In this document: positions 1 to 8,103 of the stretch, piece after piece
Layout: each line of letters opens with the position of its first letter
How positions within the stretch are numbered: position 1 is the stretch's first letter
Origin: an uncultured Devosia sp.
Lineage (GTDB): Bacteria > Pseudomonadota > Alphaproteobacteria > Rhizobiales > Devosiaceae
DNA: 64,000 nucleotides
NCBI RefSeq assembly: GCF_963517015.1
Contig: NZ_CAUQDV010000001.1
Location: forward strand, 1,308,001-1,372,000
Direction of reading: 5' to 3'
Position numbers and translations under genes: made by a program
The notes under the pieces: model-generated
Told to the model about the DNA's origin: nothing
Database searches by the model: none
Seen by the model: the letters and a program-made list of their open reading frames with translations, nothing else

Positions 1-1
1 G

Positions 2-559
2 CTCGACATCGTCGGGGTGGCGCTGGACGAGCGTGGCCGGGTTCGCGTCGATCAGCATTACAAGACTTCGGTCGACGGCATCTATGCGATCGGCGACGTG
101 ATTGCCGGGCCGATGCTGGCGCACAAGGCCGAGGACGAGGGCATTGCCATTGCCGAAATCCTCAATGGCCAGGCTGGTCATGTGAATTATTCTGCAATCC
201 CGGCAGTGGTTTACACCAATCCGGAAATCGCTTCGGTCGGCAAGACCGAGGATGAATTGAAGGCCGCCGGTGTCGAATACAAGATCGGCAAATTCCCCTT
301 CACCGCCAATGGTCGTGCCAAGGCGATGCTGGCGACGCAGGGCTTTGTGAAGATTCTGAGCGATGTGGCGACCGACCGGGTGCTCGGCGCGCATATCGTG
401 GGCGAGAATGCCGGCGAGATGATCCACGAACTGGTGGTGTTGATGGAATTTTCTGGCTCCTCAGAAGACCTTGCACGTTCGACGCATGCCCATCCGACGC
501 TGTCGGAAGCGGTGCGCGAGGCGGCGCTGTCGCTGGGCGACGGCGCGATCCACATCTAG
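2..559 (+). CDS. lpdA: Dihydrolipoyl dehydrogenase, C-terminal part (5' truncated by window edge)
   Basis: E3 flavoprotein of 2-oxoacid dehydrogenase complexes, which reoxidises dihydrolipoamide with NAD+ in the cytoplasm. The frame is open from base 2, so only about 185 C-terminal residues are present. Visible are the end of the NAD/FAD region (AIGDV followed by PMLAHKAEDEG, the FAD-contacting helix) and the whole dimerisation domain with the catalytic HAHPTLSE His/Glu pair near the C-terminus. The N-terminal redox CxxxxC lies outside the window. It ends at a TAG and is followed by a strong terminator, so it is probably the last gene of its operon. The family is certain; which complex it serves cannot be told from here. 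Confidence 0.93.
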   Translation, partial: LDIVGVALDERGRVRVDQHYKTSVDGIYAIGDVIAGPMLAHKAEDEGIAIAEILNGQAGHVNYSAIPAVVYTNPEIASVGKTEDELKAAGVEYKIGKFPFTANGRAKAMLATQGFVKILSDVATDRVLGAHIVGENAGEMIHELVVLMEFSGSSEDLARSTHAHPTLSEAVREAALSLGDGAIHI

Positions 560-614
560 CGCAAGCAGACCGCAAGCATGCCGCAGGTTTGCTTGCGCAT
601 TGCTGGTTGATTGC

Positions 615-648
615 AGGGGTTCCGGCATGCCGGGGCCCCTTTCTTTTG
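615..648 (+). terminator. Rho-independent terminator after lpdA
   Basis: A GC-rich stem (GGGG and CCCC arms closed on a perfect 12-bp CCGGCATGCCGG core, with two U-G wobbles) spans 616-639. It is followed by a T-rich run (TTTCTTTT). It separates lpdA from the TRAP operon. Confidence 0.75.
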
Positions 649-665
649 TCCAAGACGAAATTCAT

Positions 666-690
666 CATACAAGTTGACCGGTTTTGTATG
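666..690. promoter_or_regulatory. Inverted repeat, candidate operator of the uronate/TRAP operon
   Basis: CATACAA (666-672) and TTGTATG (684-690) form perfect 7-bp arms around 11 bp, about 145 bp upstream of the TRAP binding-protein start. A TTGACT at 691-696 could be a -35 box next to it. Position and symmetry fit an operator for the GntR regulator encoded in the same operon (inference). The 8-mer CATACAAG recurs at 8081-8088 in front of uxuA. Confidence 0.45.
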
Positions 691-832
691 TTGACTTGTT
701 CTTTTGTCTTCCATACCAGTTTTGGGACGCGGTGTTCTGTCTTGAGGATGAGAGAATATCGACGCTGAACGGCAGGGGTCGCCAACGGCGCGGAGGACGA
801 GCCGGATCGCTGCCACCTTTGGGAGGATCAAC

Positions 833-1813
833 ATGTTTCATCTGCCTAGACTGGCAGCGATGGCGCTTGTCGCCACGTCGCTGATGGCCTCGACGGCCAG
901 CGCACAGACCGTGCTGCGTTCGTCGGACACGCATCCCGATGGCTATCCGACCGTGGAAGCGGTCAAGCATTTCGGCGAGCTGCTCAAGGAAAAGACCGAC
1001 GGCCGCTACGCGGTGGAAGTGTTCCACTCGGCACAGCTCGGCCAGGAGGCCGACACGATCGAGCAGACGCAGTTCGGCGTCATCGATATGAACCGCATTT
1101 CCATCGGCGCCTTCGGCACGCAGGTGCCGGAAGCCACCGTGACGCAGCTGCCCTATATCTTCCGTTCGGCCGATCACTTCCACAATGTGCTCGATGGCCC
1201 GATCGGCGAGGAAATCCTGGCGGCCTTCGACAAGGTGGATGTGGTGGCGCTGGCCTTTTACGACGGCGGGGCGCGCTCGTTCTACAATAGCGAAAAGCCG
1301 ATCAATTCCCCGGCGGATCTGGCGGGCATGAAGCTGCGCGTGATGCAGTCGGATATTTTCGTCGACATGGTTGGTGCGCTGGGCGGTAATGCGACGCCCA
1401 TGCCTTATGGCGAAGTCTATTCGGCCATCGAGACCGGCGTGATCGAGGGCGCCGAGAACAATTACCCGAGCTATGACACGGCCGGTCATGCCGAAGTGGC
1501 CAAGTATTTCTCGCTCGACGAGCATCTGATGGTGCCCGAAGTGCTGGTGGTCTCCAAGGTGATCTGGGACGGGCTGACGCCGGAAGACCAGGCGCTGTTC
1601 CGCGAAGCCGCCAAGGAATCGGTGGCGCATCAGCGCGAGCTGTGGACGGCCAAGGAGGCCGAGTCCAAGGCGGCGGTCGAGGCGCTGGGTGCCACGATCA
1701 ACGAGGTGGACAAGCAGCCGTTCATCGACGCCATGGGGCCGGTCTATGAGAAATATGTCACCGACCCGGCGCTGATCGAGCTGGTGGAGCGGATCCGGGC
1801 GACTGAGGGGTGA
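833..1813 (+). CDS. TRAP transporter substrate-binding protein (DctP family)
   Basis: Periplasmic solute receptor of a tripartite ATP-independent transporter. The 326-residue protein starts with a Sec signal peptide (about residues 1-24, ending ASA before QT). It continues with the DctP fold, including a central IETGVIEGAENN segment typical of the substrate-contact region of this family. A GGGAGG at 821-826 sets the ATG. It is the first gene of an operon with both membrane subunits, a GntR regulator and kduI/kduD/kdgF, so the ligand is inferred to be a uronate or an unsaturated galacturonate derivative. The family is secure and the ligand is not proven. Confidence 0.92.
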   Translation: MFHLPRLAAMALVATSLMASTASAQTVLRSSDTHPDGYPTVEAVKHFGELLKEKTDGRYAVEVFHSAQLGQEADTIEQTQFGVIDMNRISIGAFGTQVPEATVTQLPYIFRSADHFHNVLDGPIGEEILAAFDKVDVVALAFYDGGARSFYNSEKPINSPADLAGMKLRVMQSDIFVDMVGALGGNATPMPYGEVYSAIETGVIEGAENNYPSYDTAGHAEVAKYFSLDEHLMVPEVLVVSKVIWDGLTPEDQALFREAAKESVAHQRELWTAKEAESKAAVEALGATINEVDKQPFIDAMGPVYEKYVTDPALIELVERIRATEG

Positions 1814-1839
1814 GGGAGCACCGAGGGCGCCCCACCCAC

Positions 1840-2054
1840 GATGTCACCCCGGCCTTGAGCTGGGGTCCATCCCGGAAGGGCGCCACGGCCGCAAGGTCGC
1901 TGTGACGAGCACGGCGACCTTGCGGCAGTGTGCCACTCGGCCGCAGGCCTCATGGCCTTCTCGCCTAAAATCGCTCCACCGGAGCGATTTTGCCCTGCGG
2001 GCCGGTTCGAAGATCTCAAGATGGATCCCGGCTCAAGGCCGGGATGACACCGAG
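1840..2054. repeat. Intergenic palindromic mosaic repeat, family 1 copy A (with nested element)
   Basis: It fills the gap between the TRAP receptor and small permease genes. Outer arms (GATGTCACCCCGGCC at the left, GGCCGGGATGACACCGAG at the right) pair with each other, and an inner pair (GCCGCAAGGTCGC with GCGACCTTGCGGC) lies between them. Related copies are at 11590-11727, 14404-14541, 22952-23089 and, as a half copy, 36478-36534. This copy is longer because a 65-bp element (1948-2012) is inserted in it. Confidence 0.8.
1948..2012. repeat. Nested hairpin element inside repeat copy A
   Basis: An 11-bp stem (AAAATCGCTCC at 1967-1977, GGAGCGATTTT at 1981-1991) encloses ACC. A second copy of the whole 64-65 bp element lies at 37593-37656. 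There one stem pair is changed on both sides (AAATTCGCTCC with GGAGCGAATTT), which is compensatory and argues that the hairpin matters. Confidence 0.65.
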
Positions 2055-2075
2055 TGTGTGGAGGCGCCGGTGAAT

Positions 2076-2609
2076 ATGAAACAGTCCCTTAAACAGGTCA
2101 GCCGCGCGCTGAACGCCCTGTCGACGGCCGCCCTTTGGGTGGCGGGGATCGGGCTGGTGGCGATGACCGTGATCGTCGCCTATCAGGTGTTCACCCGCTA
2201 TGTGCTCAATGCCTCGCCGCCGTGGACCGAGGCGGCGTCGATCATGATCATGAGCTGGTTCATCTTCCTCGGGGCCGCGGTCGGGGTGCGGGAGAATTTC
2301 CATATGGGGTTCGACGTGCTGATGTATGTGCTGCCGTCCGGTGCCAAGCCGTGGCTGCATGCGATCACTGATCTGGCCATCTTCGGCTTTGCCTTTGGCA
2401 TGGTCTATTACGGCGGGGAGCTGGCGGTGCGCTACTGGTCGACGCGCATTCCGGTGCTCGGCCTGCCGACGACCTTTACCTATCTCCCCATCGTCATTTC
2501 TGGCGTTCTGATGTGCCTGTTCTCGCTGGAGCGGCTGTTGCTGCGCGCGGCCGGGGAGACTGTGGACGAGCCGATCACCGACGACGTCGTCGTCGCCACG
2601 GCGGATTGA
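2076..2609 (+). CDS. TRAP transporter small permease (DctQ family)
   Basis: Small four-helix membrane subunit of the TRAP carrier, about 177 residues. Hydrophobic segments begin at LSTAALWVAGIGLVAM, and the family signature around FTRYVLN and the PPWTEAASIMIMSWFIFLG segment follows. The frame is open further upstream, but that stretch is the palindromic repeat, so translation is judged to begin at ATG 2076. A GTG at 2070 is an alternative, closer to the GGAGG at 2060-2064. It lies 7 bp ahead of the large permease and is certainly co-transcribed with it. Confidence 0.88.
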   Translation: MKQSLKQVSRALNALSTAALWVAGIGLVAMTVIVAYQVFTRYVLNASPPWTEAASIMIMSWFIFLGAAVGVRENFHMGFDVLMYVLPSGAKPWLHAITDLAIFGFAFGMVYYGGELAVRYWSTRIPVLGLPTTFTYLPIVISGVLMCLFSLERLLLRAAGETVDEPITDDVVVATAD

Positions 2610-2616
2610 GGGCAGA

Positions 2617-3906
2617 ATGGAATACTGGATTCTCTTCGGTGTTTTCACTGCCCTGATGCTGGTCGGCACGCCGATCGCCTTTTGCCTGGGGATAGCCAGC
2701 TTTGCGACGATCGTCTATCTGGGCCGCCCGGCGATCGTGGTGTTCCAGCAGCTCAATTCGGGCGTGTCGGTGTTCACGCTGATGGCGGTGCCCTTCTTCA
2801 TCTTTGCCGGCGACCTGATGGTGCGCGGCGGGATTGCGGCGCGGATCATTGCCTTTGCTGGAGCGATTGTCGGGCATTTGCGTGGGGGCCTGGGCCAGGT
2901 CAATGTTGCGGCCTCGACGCTGTTCGGCGGCATTTCCGGATCGGCCGTGGCGGAAGCGGCGGCGGTGGGTGGCATCATGATCCCGCAGATGAAGGCGCGC
3001 GGCTATGGCGCCGATTATGCGGTGAACGTGACGTCGATGGCGGCGCTGATCGCGCTGCTGCTGCCGCCCAGCCACAACATGATCATCTATTCGCTGTCGG
3101 GCGGCGGGCGGATATCGATTGCCGACCTGTTTACCGCCGGCATCATTCCGGGCCTGCTGCTGGCCCTGGCGCTCAGCATCACGGCCTATGTGGTGGCGGT
3201 GAAGCGCGGCTATCCGACCGAAAAGTTCCCCGGCTTTGCCAAGGCGCTGGAATATTTCATCATTTCCATTCCGGGCCTGCTGCTGATCGGTATCATCTTC
3301 GGTGGCGTGCGCTCGGGCATTTTCACGGCCACGGAAAGCTCCTGCATTGCGGTGATCTATGCCTTCCTCGTGACGCTGCTGATCTATCGCTCGATGAACT
3401 GGCGGGCCTTCGTGCATTGCGTGACCGGGGCGGTGCGGACCACGGCCATGGTGCTGTTCATCATCGGATCTGCGGCGAGTTTTGGCTGGTTGATGGCCTA
3501 TCTGCGGATCGCGCCCATGCTGACCGAGGCAATCGGGCAAGTGACGCAGGACCCACTGATGGTGCTGCTGCTGATCAATGTGCTGTTGCTGCTGCTGGGC
3601 ACCTTCATGGACATGGGGCCGCTGATCGTCATCACCACGCCGATCTTTCTGCCCATGGTACAGAGCTATGGCGTCGACCCGGTGCATTTCGGGGTGATCA
3701 TGATCCTCAATCTGGGGATCGGGCTCAATACGCCGCCGCTGGGGCCAGTGCAATTTGTGGCCGCCGCGGTGGGCAAGATCAGCGTCATGCAGGCCATGCG
3801 CTCGGTCTGGCCCTTCTATGGGGCGGGCATAATCGTGCTCGGCCTCGTGACCTACATTCCGGCATTGTCGCTCTGGCTGCCGGCCCTGTTCAGGAATAAC
3901 GGATGA
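2617..3906 (+). CDS. TRAP transporter large permease (DctM family)
   Basis: The 12-TM membrane subunit that carries out sodium-coupled solute transport with the small permease and the periplasmic receptor. It has 429 residues, the usual family length. DctM signatures include the AVPFFIFAGDLM and FGGISGSAVAEAAAVG segments, LLPPSHNMIIY, and the C-terminal GIGLNTPPLGPV motif. It overlaps the GntR gene by an ATGA junction (3903-3906), so the regulator is translationally coupled to the transporter. Confidence 0.94.
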   Translation: MEYWILFGVFTALMLVGTPIAFCLGIASFATIVYLGRPAIVVFQQLNSGVSVFTLMAVPFFIFAGDLMVRGGIAARIIAFAGAIVGHLRGGLGQVNVAASTLFGGISGSAVAEAAAVGGIMIPQMKARGYGADYAVNVTSMAALIALLLPPSHNMIIYSLSGGGRISIADLFTAGIIPGLLLALALSITAYVVAVKRGYPTEKFPGFAKALEYFIISIPGLLLIGIIFGGVRSGIFTATESSCIAVIYAFLVTLLIYRSMNWRAFVHCVTGAVRTTAMVLFIIGSAASFGWLMAYLRIAPMLTEAIGQVTQDPLMVLLLINVLLLLLGTFMDMGPLIVITTPIFLPMVQSYGVDPVHFGVIMILNLGIGLNTPPLGPVQFVAAAVGKISVMQAMRSVWPFYGAGIIVLGLVTYIPALSLWLPALFRNNG

Positions 3907-4640
3907 GCCTGCACGACGACATGGTGGCCACAACGCGCAAGCCCAAGCTGGCGGATCTGGTGATCGACACGGTGCGCAAGCGGATTGCTGCGGGCGAATA
4001 CAAGGCCGGTGGCAGGCTGCCGACGGAAAACCAGATGACGACGATATTCGGCGTCAGCCGGACCGTGGTGCGCGAGGCCATCGCGGCGTTGTCGGCCGAC
4101 GGGTTGGTGCAATCGCGCCAGGGGGCGGGCGTGTTCGTCGTCGGCCACGCGGCGGCGGCCTTCAGCGAGATTGCCGAGAAGAGCAACAAGATTTCCGTCG
4201 CCATCAATGTGCTGGAAGTGCGGATGGGGATCGAGATCGAGGCGGCGGGGCTGGCGGCGCTGCGACGCAGCGACAGCCAGGATGCGGCGATCCACGAAGC
4301 CTGGGGCGAATTCGAGCGGCTGATGGGGCTGGGCAATCCGACGGGCAAGACGGACTTTGCCTTTCATCGTGCCATCGCGGCGGCGACCAACAATCCCTTC
4401 TATCTCGAAGTGCTGGACGGGCTGGGGAGCCGGACCATTCCCTGCGACGTCTCCTCGCCCTGGGGCACGGAAAGCGTGTTGCCCTACAACTATCAGGCAG
4501 GGCTGCATCGCGAGCACCGCCGCATCATGAGCGCCATTTCGGCGCAGGACGCCGACGCCGCGCGCGAGGCCATGCGACAGCATCTGTCGTGGAGCCTCGA
4601 GCGCTATCGCAACCGGCTGCGGCAGCAGTCGCAAGACTAA
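3903..4640 (+). CDS. GntR-family regulator, FadR subfamily (uronate operon)
   Basis: Predicted local transcriptional repressor of 245 residues. It has an N-terminal winged helix-turn-helix (about residues 12-75, with GRLPTENQMTTIFGVSRTVVREAIAAL typical of GntR) and a C-terminal all-helical FCD ligand-binding domain with metal-binding His and Asp positions (DFAFHRAI, HREHRRIMSAI, MRQHLSW). It sits between the TRAP transporter and kduI, which suggests it senses a uronate-pathway intermediate. A candidate operator is the CATACAA/TTGTATG dyad at 666-690. The effector is inferred only. Confidence 0.9.
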   Translation: MSLHDDMVATTRKPKLADLVIDTVRKRIAAGEYKAGGRLPTENQMTTIFGVSRTVVREAIAALSADGLVQSRQGAGVFVVGHAAAAFSEIAEKSNKISVAINVLEVRMGIEIEAAGLAALRRSDSQDAAIHEAWGEFERLMGLGNPTGKTDFAFHRAIAAATNNPFYLEVLDGLGSRTIPCDVSSPWGTESVLPYNYQAGLHREHRRIMSAISAQDADAAREAMRQHLSWSLERYRNRLRQQSQD

Positions 4641-4661
4641 TCCAGACCAACAGGACCAGAG

Positions 4662-5486
4662 ATGACAACCGATTACGATATCCGCTTCGCCATCGATCCG
4701 GTGAGCGCCGCGACCATGAACACGGCAGAGCTGCGCGAGCATTTCCTGGTCGACGACCTGTTTGCGGAAGGGGCGGTGAACTGGACCTATACCCATTACG
4801 ACCGCATGGCGGTGGGCGGCGCGGTGCCGGGCGGCAAGCCGCTGGCGCTGGAAACGATCAAGCCGACGGGGACTGCCAATTTTCTCGATCGCCGCGAGCT
4901 GATTGCGGTAAATATCGGCTCGGCCGGGACCATCGTGGTTGATGGGCAGGACCATGAAGTGGGCGAACGCGACATGCTCTATATCGGCATGGGGGCCAAG
5001 GATGTGCGCTTTGCCGGGCAGGGGGCGAAATACTATCTGCTGAGCGCGCCGGCCCATGCCAGCCATCCGACGACGCTGCTCAAGCAAGCGGGCGCCAAGC
5101 GGCTGGACCTGGGGAGCGCCGAGACGGCCAATGAACGCTCGATTTTCCAATATACCAACGACCTCAAGAGCTGCCAGCTGGTGGTGGGGCTGACCAGCTT
5201 TGCGCCGGGCTCGGTGTGGAACACCATGCCAGCGCATATCCACGACCGGCGCATGGAGGCCTATCTCTATTTCGACCTCAAGCCGGATGCCTTCGTCGTG
5301 CATCTGATGGGCGAGCCGGAGGAAACGCGGCACCTGATCATGCGCAATGAGCAAGCGGTGATCTCGCCGCCATGGTCGATCCATTCGGGGGCTGGCACCG
5401 GCGCCTATACATTCATCTGGGCGATGGCCGGCGACAATGTCGATTATACCGACGCCGAAAAGGTCGAGATGGGCGATCTGCTGTGA
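4662..5486 (+). CDS. kduI: 5-dehydro-4-deoxy-D-glucuronate isomerase
   Basis: Converts 5-keto-4-deoxyuronate to 3-deoxy-D-glycero-2,5-hexodiulosonate in the breakdown of pectin, or of unsaturated uronates from glycosaminoglycans. The protein is 274 residues, close to the E. coli enzyme. Its cupin metal site is visible as His192, His194, Glu199 (AHIHDRRMEAY) and His241 (PPWSIHSG), in the same spacing as the E. coli ligands. It ends in a GTGA overlap with kduD, so the two steps are translationally coupled. Confidence 0.96.
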   Translation: MTTDYDIRFAIDPVSAATMNTAELREHFLVDDLFAEGAVNWTYTHYDRMAVGGAVPGGKPLALETIKPTGTANFLDRRELIAVNIGSAGTIVVDGQDHEVGERDMLYIGMGAKDVRFAGQGAKYYLLSAPAHASHPTTLLKQAGAKRLDLGSAETANERSIFQYTNDLKSCQLVVGLTSFAPGSVWNTMPAHIHDRRMEAYLYFDLKPDAFVVHLMGEPEETRHLIMRNEQAVISPPWSIHSGAGTGAYTFIWAMAGDNVDYTDAEKVEMGDLL

Positions 5487-6247
5487 CGGATCTTTCGGCG
5501 TTTTCGCTCAGCGGCAAGACCGTGATGGTGACCGGGGCCAATACAGGCATCGGGCAGGGCATTGCGCTCAGCATCGGCAGGGCCGGGGGCAGGGTAGTCG
5601 GCGTGGGCCGGTCGAGCATGGAAGAGACCGCATCGCTGATGGCGGGGCAGGGCGCGGATTTCGTTGAGGTGCGCGCCGACCTCGGCTCGACCTCGGAGGC
5701 ACAGGCCATGTTCGAGACGGCCTGGGAAAGCCACGGGCCGGTGGACGGGCTGGTCAACAATGCCGGGATCATCAGAAGAGTCGACGCGGTGGATTTCACC
5801 GAGGCCGACTGGGACGCGGTGATGGATATCAACCTCAAGACCATGTTCTTTCTCTGCCAGTCGCTTGGCAGAAAGGCGATCGGCGCGGGGCGGCAGGGGA
5901 AGGTGGTCAATATCTCGTCCATGCTGAGCTTTCAGGGCGGGATCCGTGTGGCGAGCTATACGGCGTCCAAATCGGGCGTGCTGGGCATTACCCGATTGCT
6001 GGCCAATGAATGGGCGGCCAAGGGGATCAATGTGAACTCCATCGCGCCGGGCTATATCGAGACCAATAATACCGAGGCGCTGCGGGCGGACCCGGATCGG
6101 TCCAGCTCCATTCTCGGGCGCATTCCGGCAGGGCGCTGGGGCGTGCCGTCCGACATTGGCGATGCGGCGGTGTTCCTCTTGTCGCAGGCTTCCAACTACA
6201 TGCATGGCGCTGTCATCCCGGTGGATGGCGGGTGGCTGGCGAGGTGA
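5483..6247 (+). CDS. kduD: 2-deoxy-D-gluconate 3-dehydrogenase / 2-keto-3-deoxygluconate oxidoreductase
   Basis: NAD(P)-dependent short-chain dehydrogenase that reduces the KduI product to 2-keto-3-deoxygluconate. The start is a GTG at 5483 overlapping the kduI stop, giving 254 residues, the usual KduD length. Motifs are the cofactor-binding TGANTGIGQG (17-26), NNAG (92-95), catalytic Ser at 145-146, and Tyr159/Lys163 in YTASKSG. The frame is open upstream into kduI but that part is not coding. Order and overlap make the pathway role firm. Confidence 0.95.
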   Translation: MTDLSAFSLSGKTVMVTGANTGIGQGIALSIGRAGGRVVGVGRSSMEETASLMAGQGADFVEVRADLGSTSEAQAMFETAWESHGPVDGLVNNAGIIRRVDAVDFTEADWDAVMDINLKTMFFLCQSLGRKAIGAGRQGKVVNISSMLSFQGGIRVASYTASKSGVLGITRLLANEWAAKGINVNSIAPGYIETNNTEALRADPDRSSSILGRIPAGRWGVPSDIGDAAVFLLSQASNYMHGAVIPVDGGWLAR

Positions 6248-6251
6248 TGAG

Positions 6252-6587
6252 ATGACTGACCAGAAGTTCTTTGCGCAGCCCAATGAGACGGACTGGACCG
6301 AGCTGGCGCCGGGCAATACGCGGCGGGTGCTGATCCATACACCAGAGCTGATGCAGGTGGAGTTCGGCTTCGAGCAGGGCGCCGTCGGTGCGCTGCACAG
6401 CCATCCGCATGTGCAGGTGAGCTATGTGGCCGAGGGGCGGTTCGAGGTGACGATTGACGGGGTTACCGAGGTGGTGGAGCAGGGGGGCAGCTTCATTGTT
6501 CCGTCCGGGCTCGAACATGGCGTGGTGGCGCTGACGCGGGGGCGGCTGGTGGATGTGTTTACGCCCCATAGAGCGGATTTTTTGTGA
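6252..6587 (+). CDS. kdgF: Cupin protein, KdgF-like uronate lineariser
   Basis: A 111-residue single-domain cupin. Metal-binding positions are visible in HSHPHVQVSYVAEG and in SGLEHGV. KdgF proteins of about 110 residues speed the ring opening of 4,5-unsaturated galacturonate to the linear ketouronate used by KduI. The start is the ATG at 6252, five bases after the kduD stop. Position directly after kduI-kduD supports KdgF rather than an unrelated cupin. It is the last gene of the operon and is followed by an inverted-repeat element. Confidence 0.85.
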   Translation: MTDQKFFAQPNETDWTELAPGNTRRVLIHTPELMQVEFGFEQGAVGALHSHPHVQVSYVAEGRFEVTIDGVTEVVEQGGSFIVPSGLEHGVVALTRGRLVDVFTPHRADFL

Positions 6588-6600
6588 CTTTATTCCAAGG

Positions 6601-6720
6601 GGATACCCCCACCTAACTTCCCCCTGATAGGGGGAGGGATGGGGCCGGTGGGTGTCGCATATCGTGCCGCAGGCGAGATCGGTCCCTCCCCTTTTCGGGG
6701 GGAGGTTAGGTGGGGTATTC
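6601..6720. repeat. Inverted-repeat element, family 2 copy 1
   Basis: Two 24-bp near-perfect arms (6601-6624 and 6697-6720, containing ACCTAACTTCCCCC and GGGGGGAGGTTAGGT) flank an inner CCCCCTGATAGGGGG hairpin. A related shorter element lies at 34508-34547. Here it separates convergent genes and may also act as a bidirectional terminator. Confidence 0.65.
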
Positions 6721-6728
6721 TTCCTCAC

Positions 6729-7349
6729 CTACCCAATCTCCTCCAGCATCTGCGCATAGGCCTCGTCGTGCCGGCCGGCCCAATTGTCCATGCCCGGTTC
6801 GGTCAACCGACCACGCCTGGGCGGGATGAAGCTGTAGATGTGGCGCTCCGGCTGTTCGCGCCATTGCAGGTTGAAGGCGGCGAGCTTGGGGAAGAATTCC
6901 ATGTCGGAATAGGGCAGGTGGTCGTGGATCCACCAGGCCATGGCTTCCCAGTCGCCGGTGCGTTCGTAATAGGGGACGAAGCGGTTGACGACGACGCAGG
7001 CGGTGGCGCCCATGCGACCCTGGGCGTCGCGGCGGTCCCAGATGTGGCCGGCGTAGTTGGTTTCGTTGCGGCCGCAATTGAGCTTGTTGATATTGCCGAA
7101 GTGGTTGACCTCGGGGGAGCGATAGGCCGAGCGGATGGAGATTTTTCCGAAGCGCGCCTGGAGCGGTTCGAGCAGGGTTTCACAGAGGATCTTGCCGGTG
7201 GCGATGACGAGGTCGGGGTCGTCGGGGATGTTATGGAAGCCGTGGATGACGGCGATTTCGGAATAGAGGAAGTCGCGCAGGAAGAAGTTTTCGCTGAGGC
7301 GGACGCGGCCGAGGGTTTCAAGGGATTTGACGGATCGGGGCTGGCGCAT
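6729..7349 (-). CDS. Peptidase M15-like protein, probably non-catalytic
   Basis: A 206-residue cytoplasmic-looking protein without a signal peptide. The start region (LSENFFLRDFL) and the SAYRSPEVN segment resemble the Peptidase_M15_3 (D,D-carboxypeptidase-like) fold. The usual SxHxxGxAxD zinc motif is not recognisable. The corresponding stretch reads QGRMGATAC, so hydrolase activity is doubtful. It faces kdgF convergently and lies divergent to the TRIC-family gene. I can give no specific function. Confidence 0.65.
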   Translation of the reverse strand: MRQPRSVKSLETLGRVRLSENFFLRDFLYSEIAVIHGFHNIPDDPDLVIATGKILCETLLEPLQARFGKISIRSAYRSPEVNHFGNINKLNCGRNETNYAGHIWDRRDAQGRMGATACVVVNRFVPYYERTGDWEAMAWWIHDHLPYSDMEFFPKLAAFNLQWREQPERHIYSFIPPRRGRLTEPGMDNWAGRHDEAYAQMLEEIG

Positions 7350-7426
7350 GGCGGGCTCCTGTGGGAGAGGGCAGTGTGTTGCGATAACCTCTGCCGGACA
7401 ACCCGGTTTCGACCCCAGGATACTCC

Positions 7427-8044
7427 ATGCTGCTCATCATGTTTTACGTGGCCATCACGGCCGAGGCGATGACGGCGGCGCTGGCGGCGGGGCGGCGGAG
7501 CATGGATTGGTTCGGGGTGTGTATCCTCGCCTGCGTGACGGCGCTGGGCGGGGGGACGACGCGGGACCTGTTTCTAGGGCACTATCCGCTCTATTGGGTG
7601 GGCAATCCCTATATTCTGTTGCTGGTGTGCGGGGCGGCGCTGCTGACGATTGCCATTGCGCGGCTGGTGGACCGGCTGCGCTGGCCCTTCCTGCTGCTCG
7701 ATGCGCTGGGGCTGGTGGTGTTCACCATCGTGGGCTGCAATGTCGCCATCGAGACGGGCGCCCATCCGATCATCGTGATCGTGGCGGGGCTGGTGACGGG
7801 GATCGTCGGCGGCATCCTGCGCGATGTGCTGTGCAATGACGTGCCGCTGGTGTTTCGCGGCGAGCTTTATGCGACGGTGTCGATCGTTACGGGCGTGATC
7901 TATTACCTGGGGCTACTGGCGGGGCTGCCGACGGACCTGATGGTGCTGGTGGCGCTGGGAATCGGTTTTCCGCTGCGCGTGATGGCGATCTTCTTCAAAT
8001 GGGAAATGCCCAAGTTCGTGTTTGATCCGCAGATGCGGAAGTAG
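7427..8044 (+). CDS. TRIC-type / UPF0126 membrane protein
   Basis: A 205-residue integral membrane protein made of two related three-helix UPF0126 halves. Each half carries a glycine-rich hairpin: ALGGGTTRDL in the first and VGGILRDVLCNDVP in the second. This is the hallmark of bacterial homologues of the trimeric intracellular cation channel (YadS/YicG type). It is probably a monovalent cation channel of the inner membrane. It is a single gene between an M15-like gene and uxuA, and the context adds nothing to the function. Confidence 0.9.
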   Translation: MLLIMFYVAITAEAMTAALAAGRRSMDWFGVCILACVTALGGGTTRDLFLGHYPLYWVGNPYILLLVCGAALLTIAIARLVDRLRWPFLLLDALGLVVFTIVGCNVAIETGAHPIIVIVAGLVTGIVGGILRDVLCNDVPLVFRGELYATVSIVTGVIYYLGLLAGLPTDLMVLVALGIGFPLRVMAIFFKWEMPKFVFDPQMRK

Positions 8045-8074
8045 GGGCTTTTGCTCGCGGCGTAGCTGTGGCAC

Positions 8075-8101
8075 CACTTCCATACAAGAGTGGAGGAAGT
8101 G
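8075..8101 (+). promoter_or_regulatory. Hairpin covering the uxuA ribosome-binding site
   Basis: CACTTCC (8075-8081) pairs with GGAAGTG (8095-8101) across a 13-nt loop. The right arm contains most of the GGAGGAAG Shine-Dalgarno of uxuA. Translation could be tuned by this stem (inference). The loop begins inside CATACAAG, shared with the dyad at 666-690. Confidence 0.35.
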
Positions 8102-8103
8102 CT

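Noticed and set aside
2575..3933. A 452-codon minus-strand frame rich in His, Arg and Gln opposite the large TRAP permease
   Set aside because: Its composition is the antisense shadow of a hydrophobic membrane protein, and no domain or promoter supports it.
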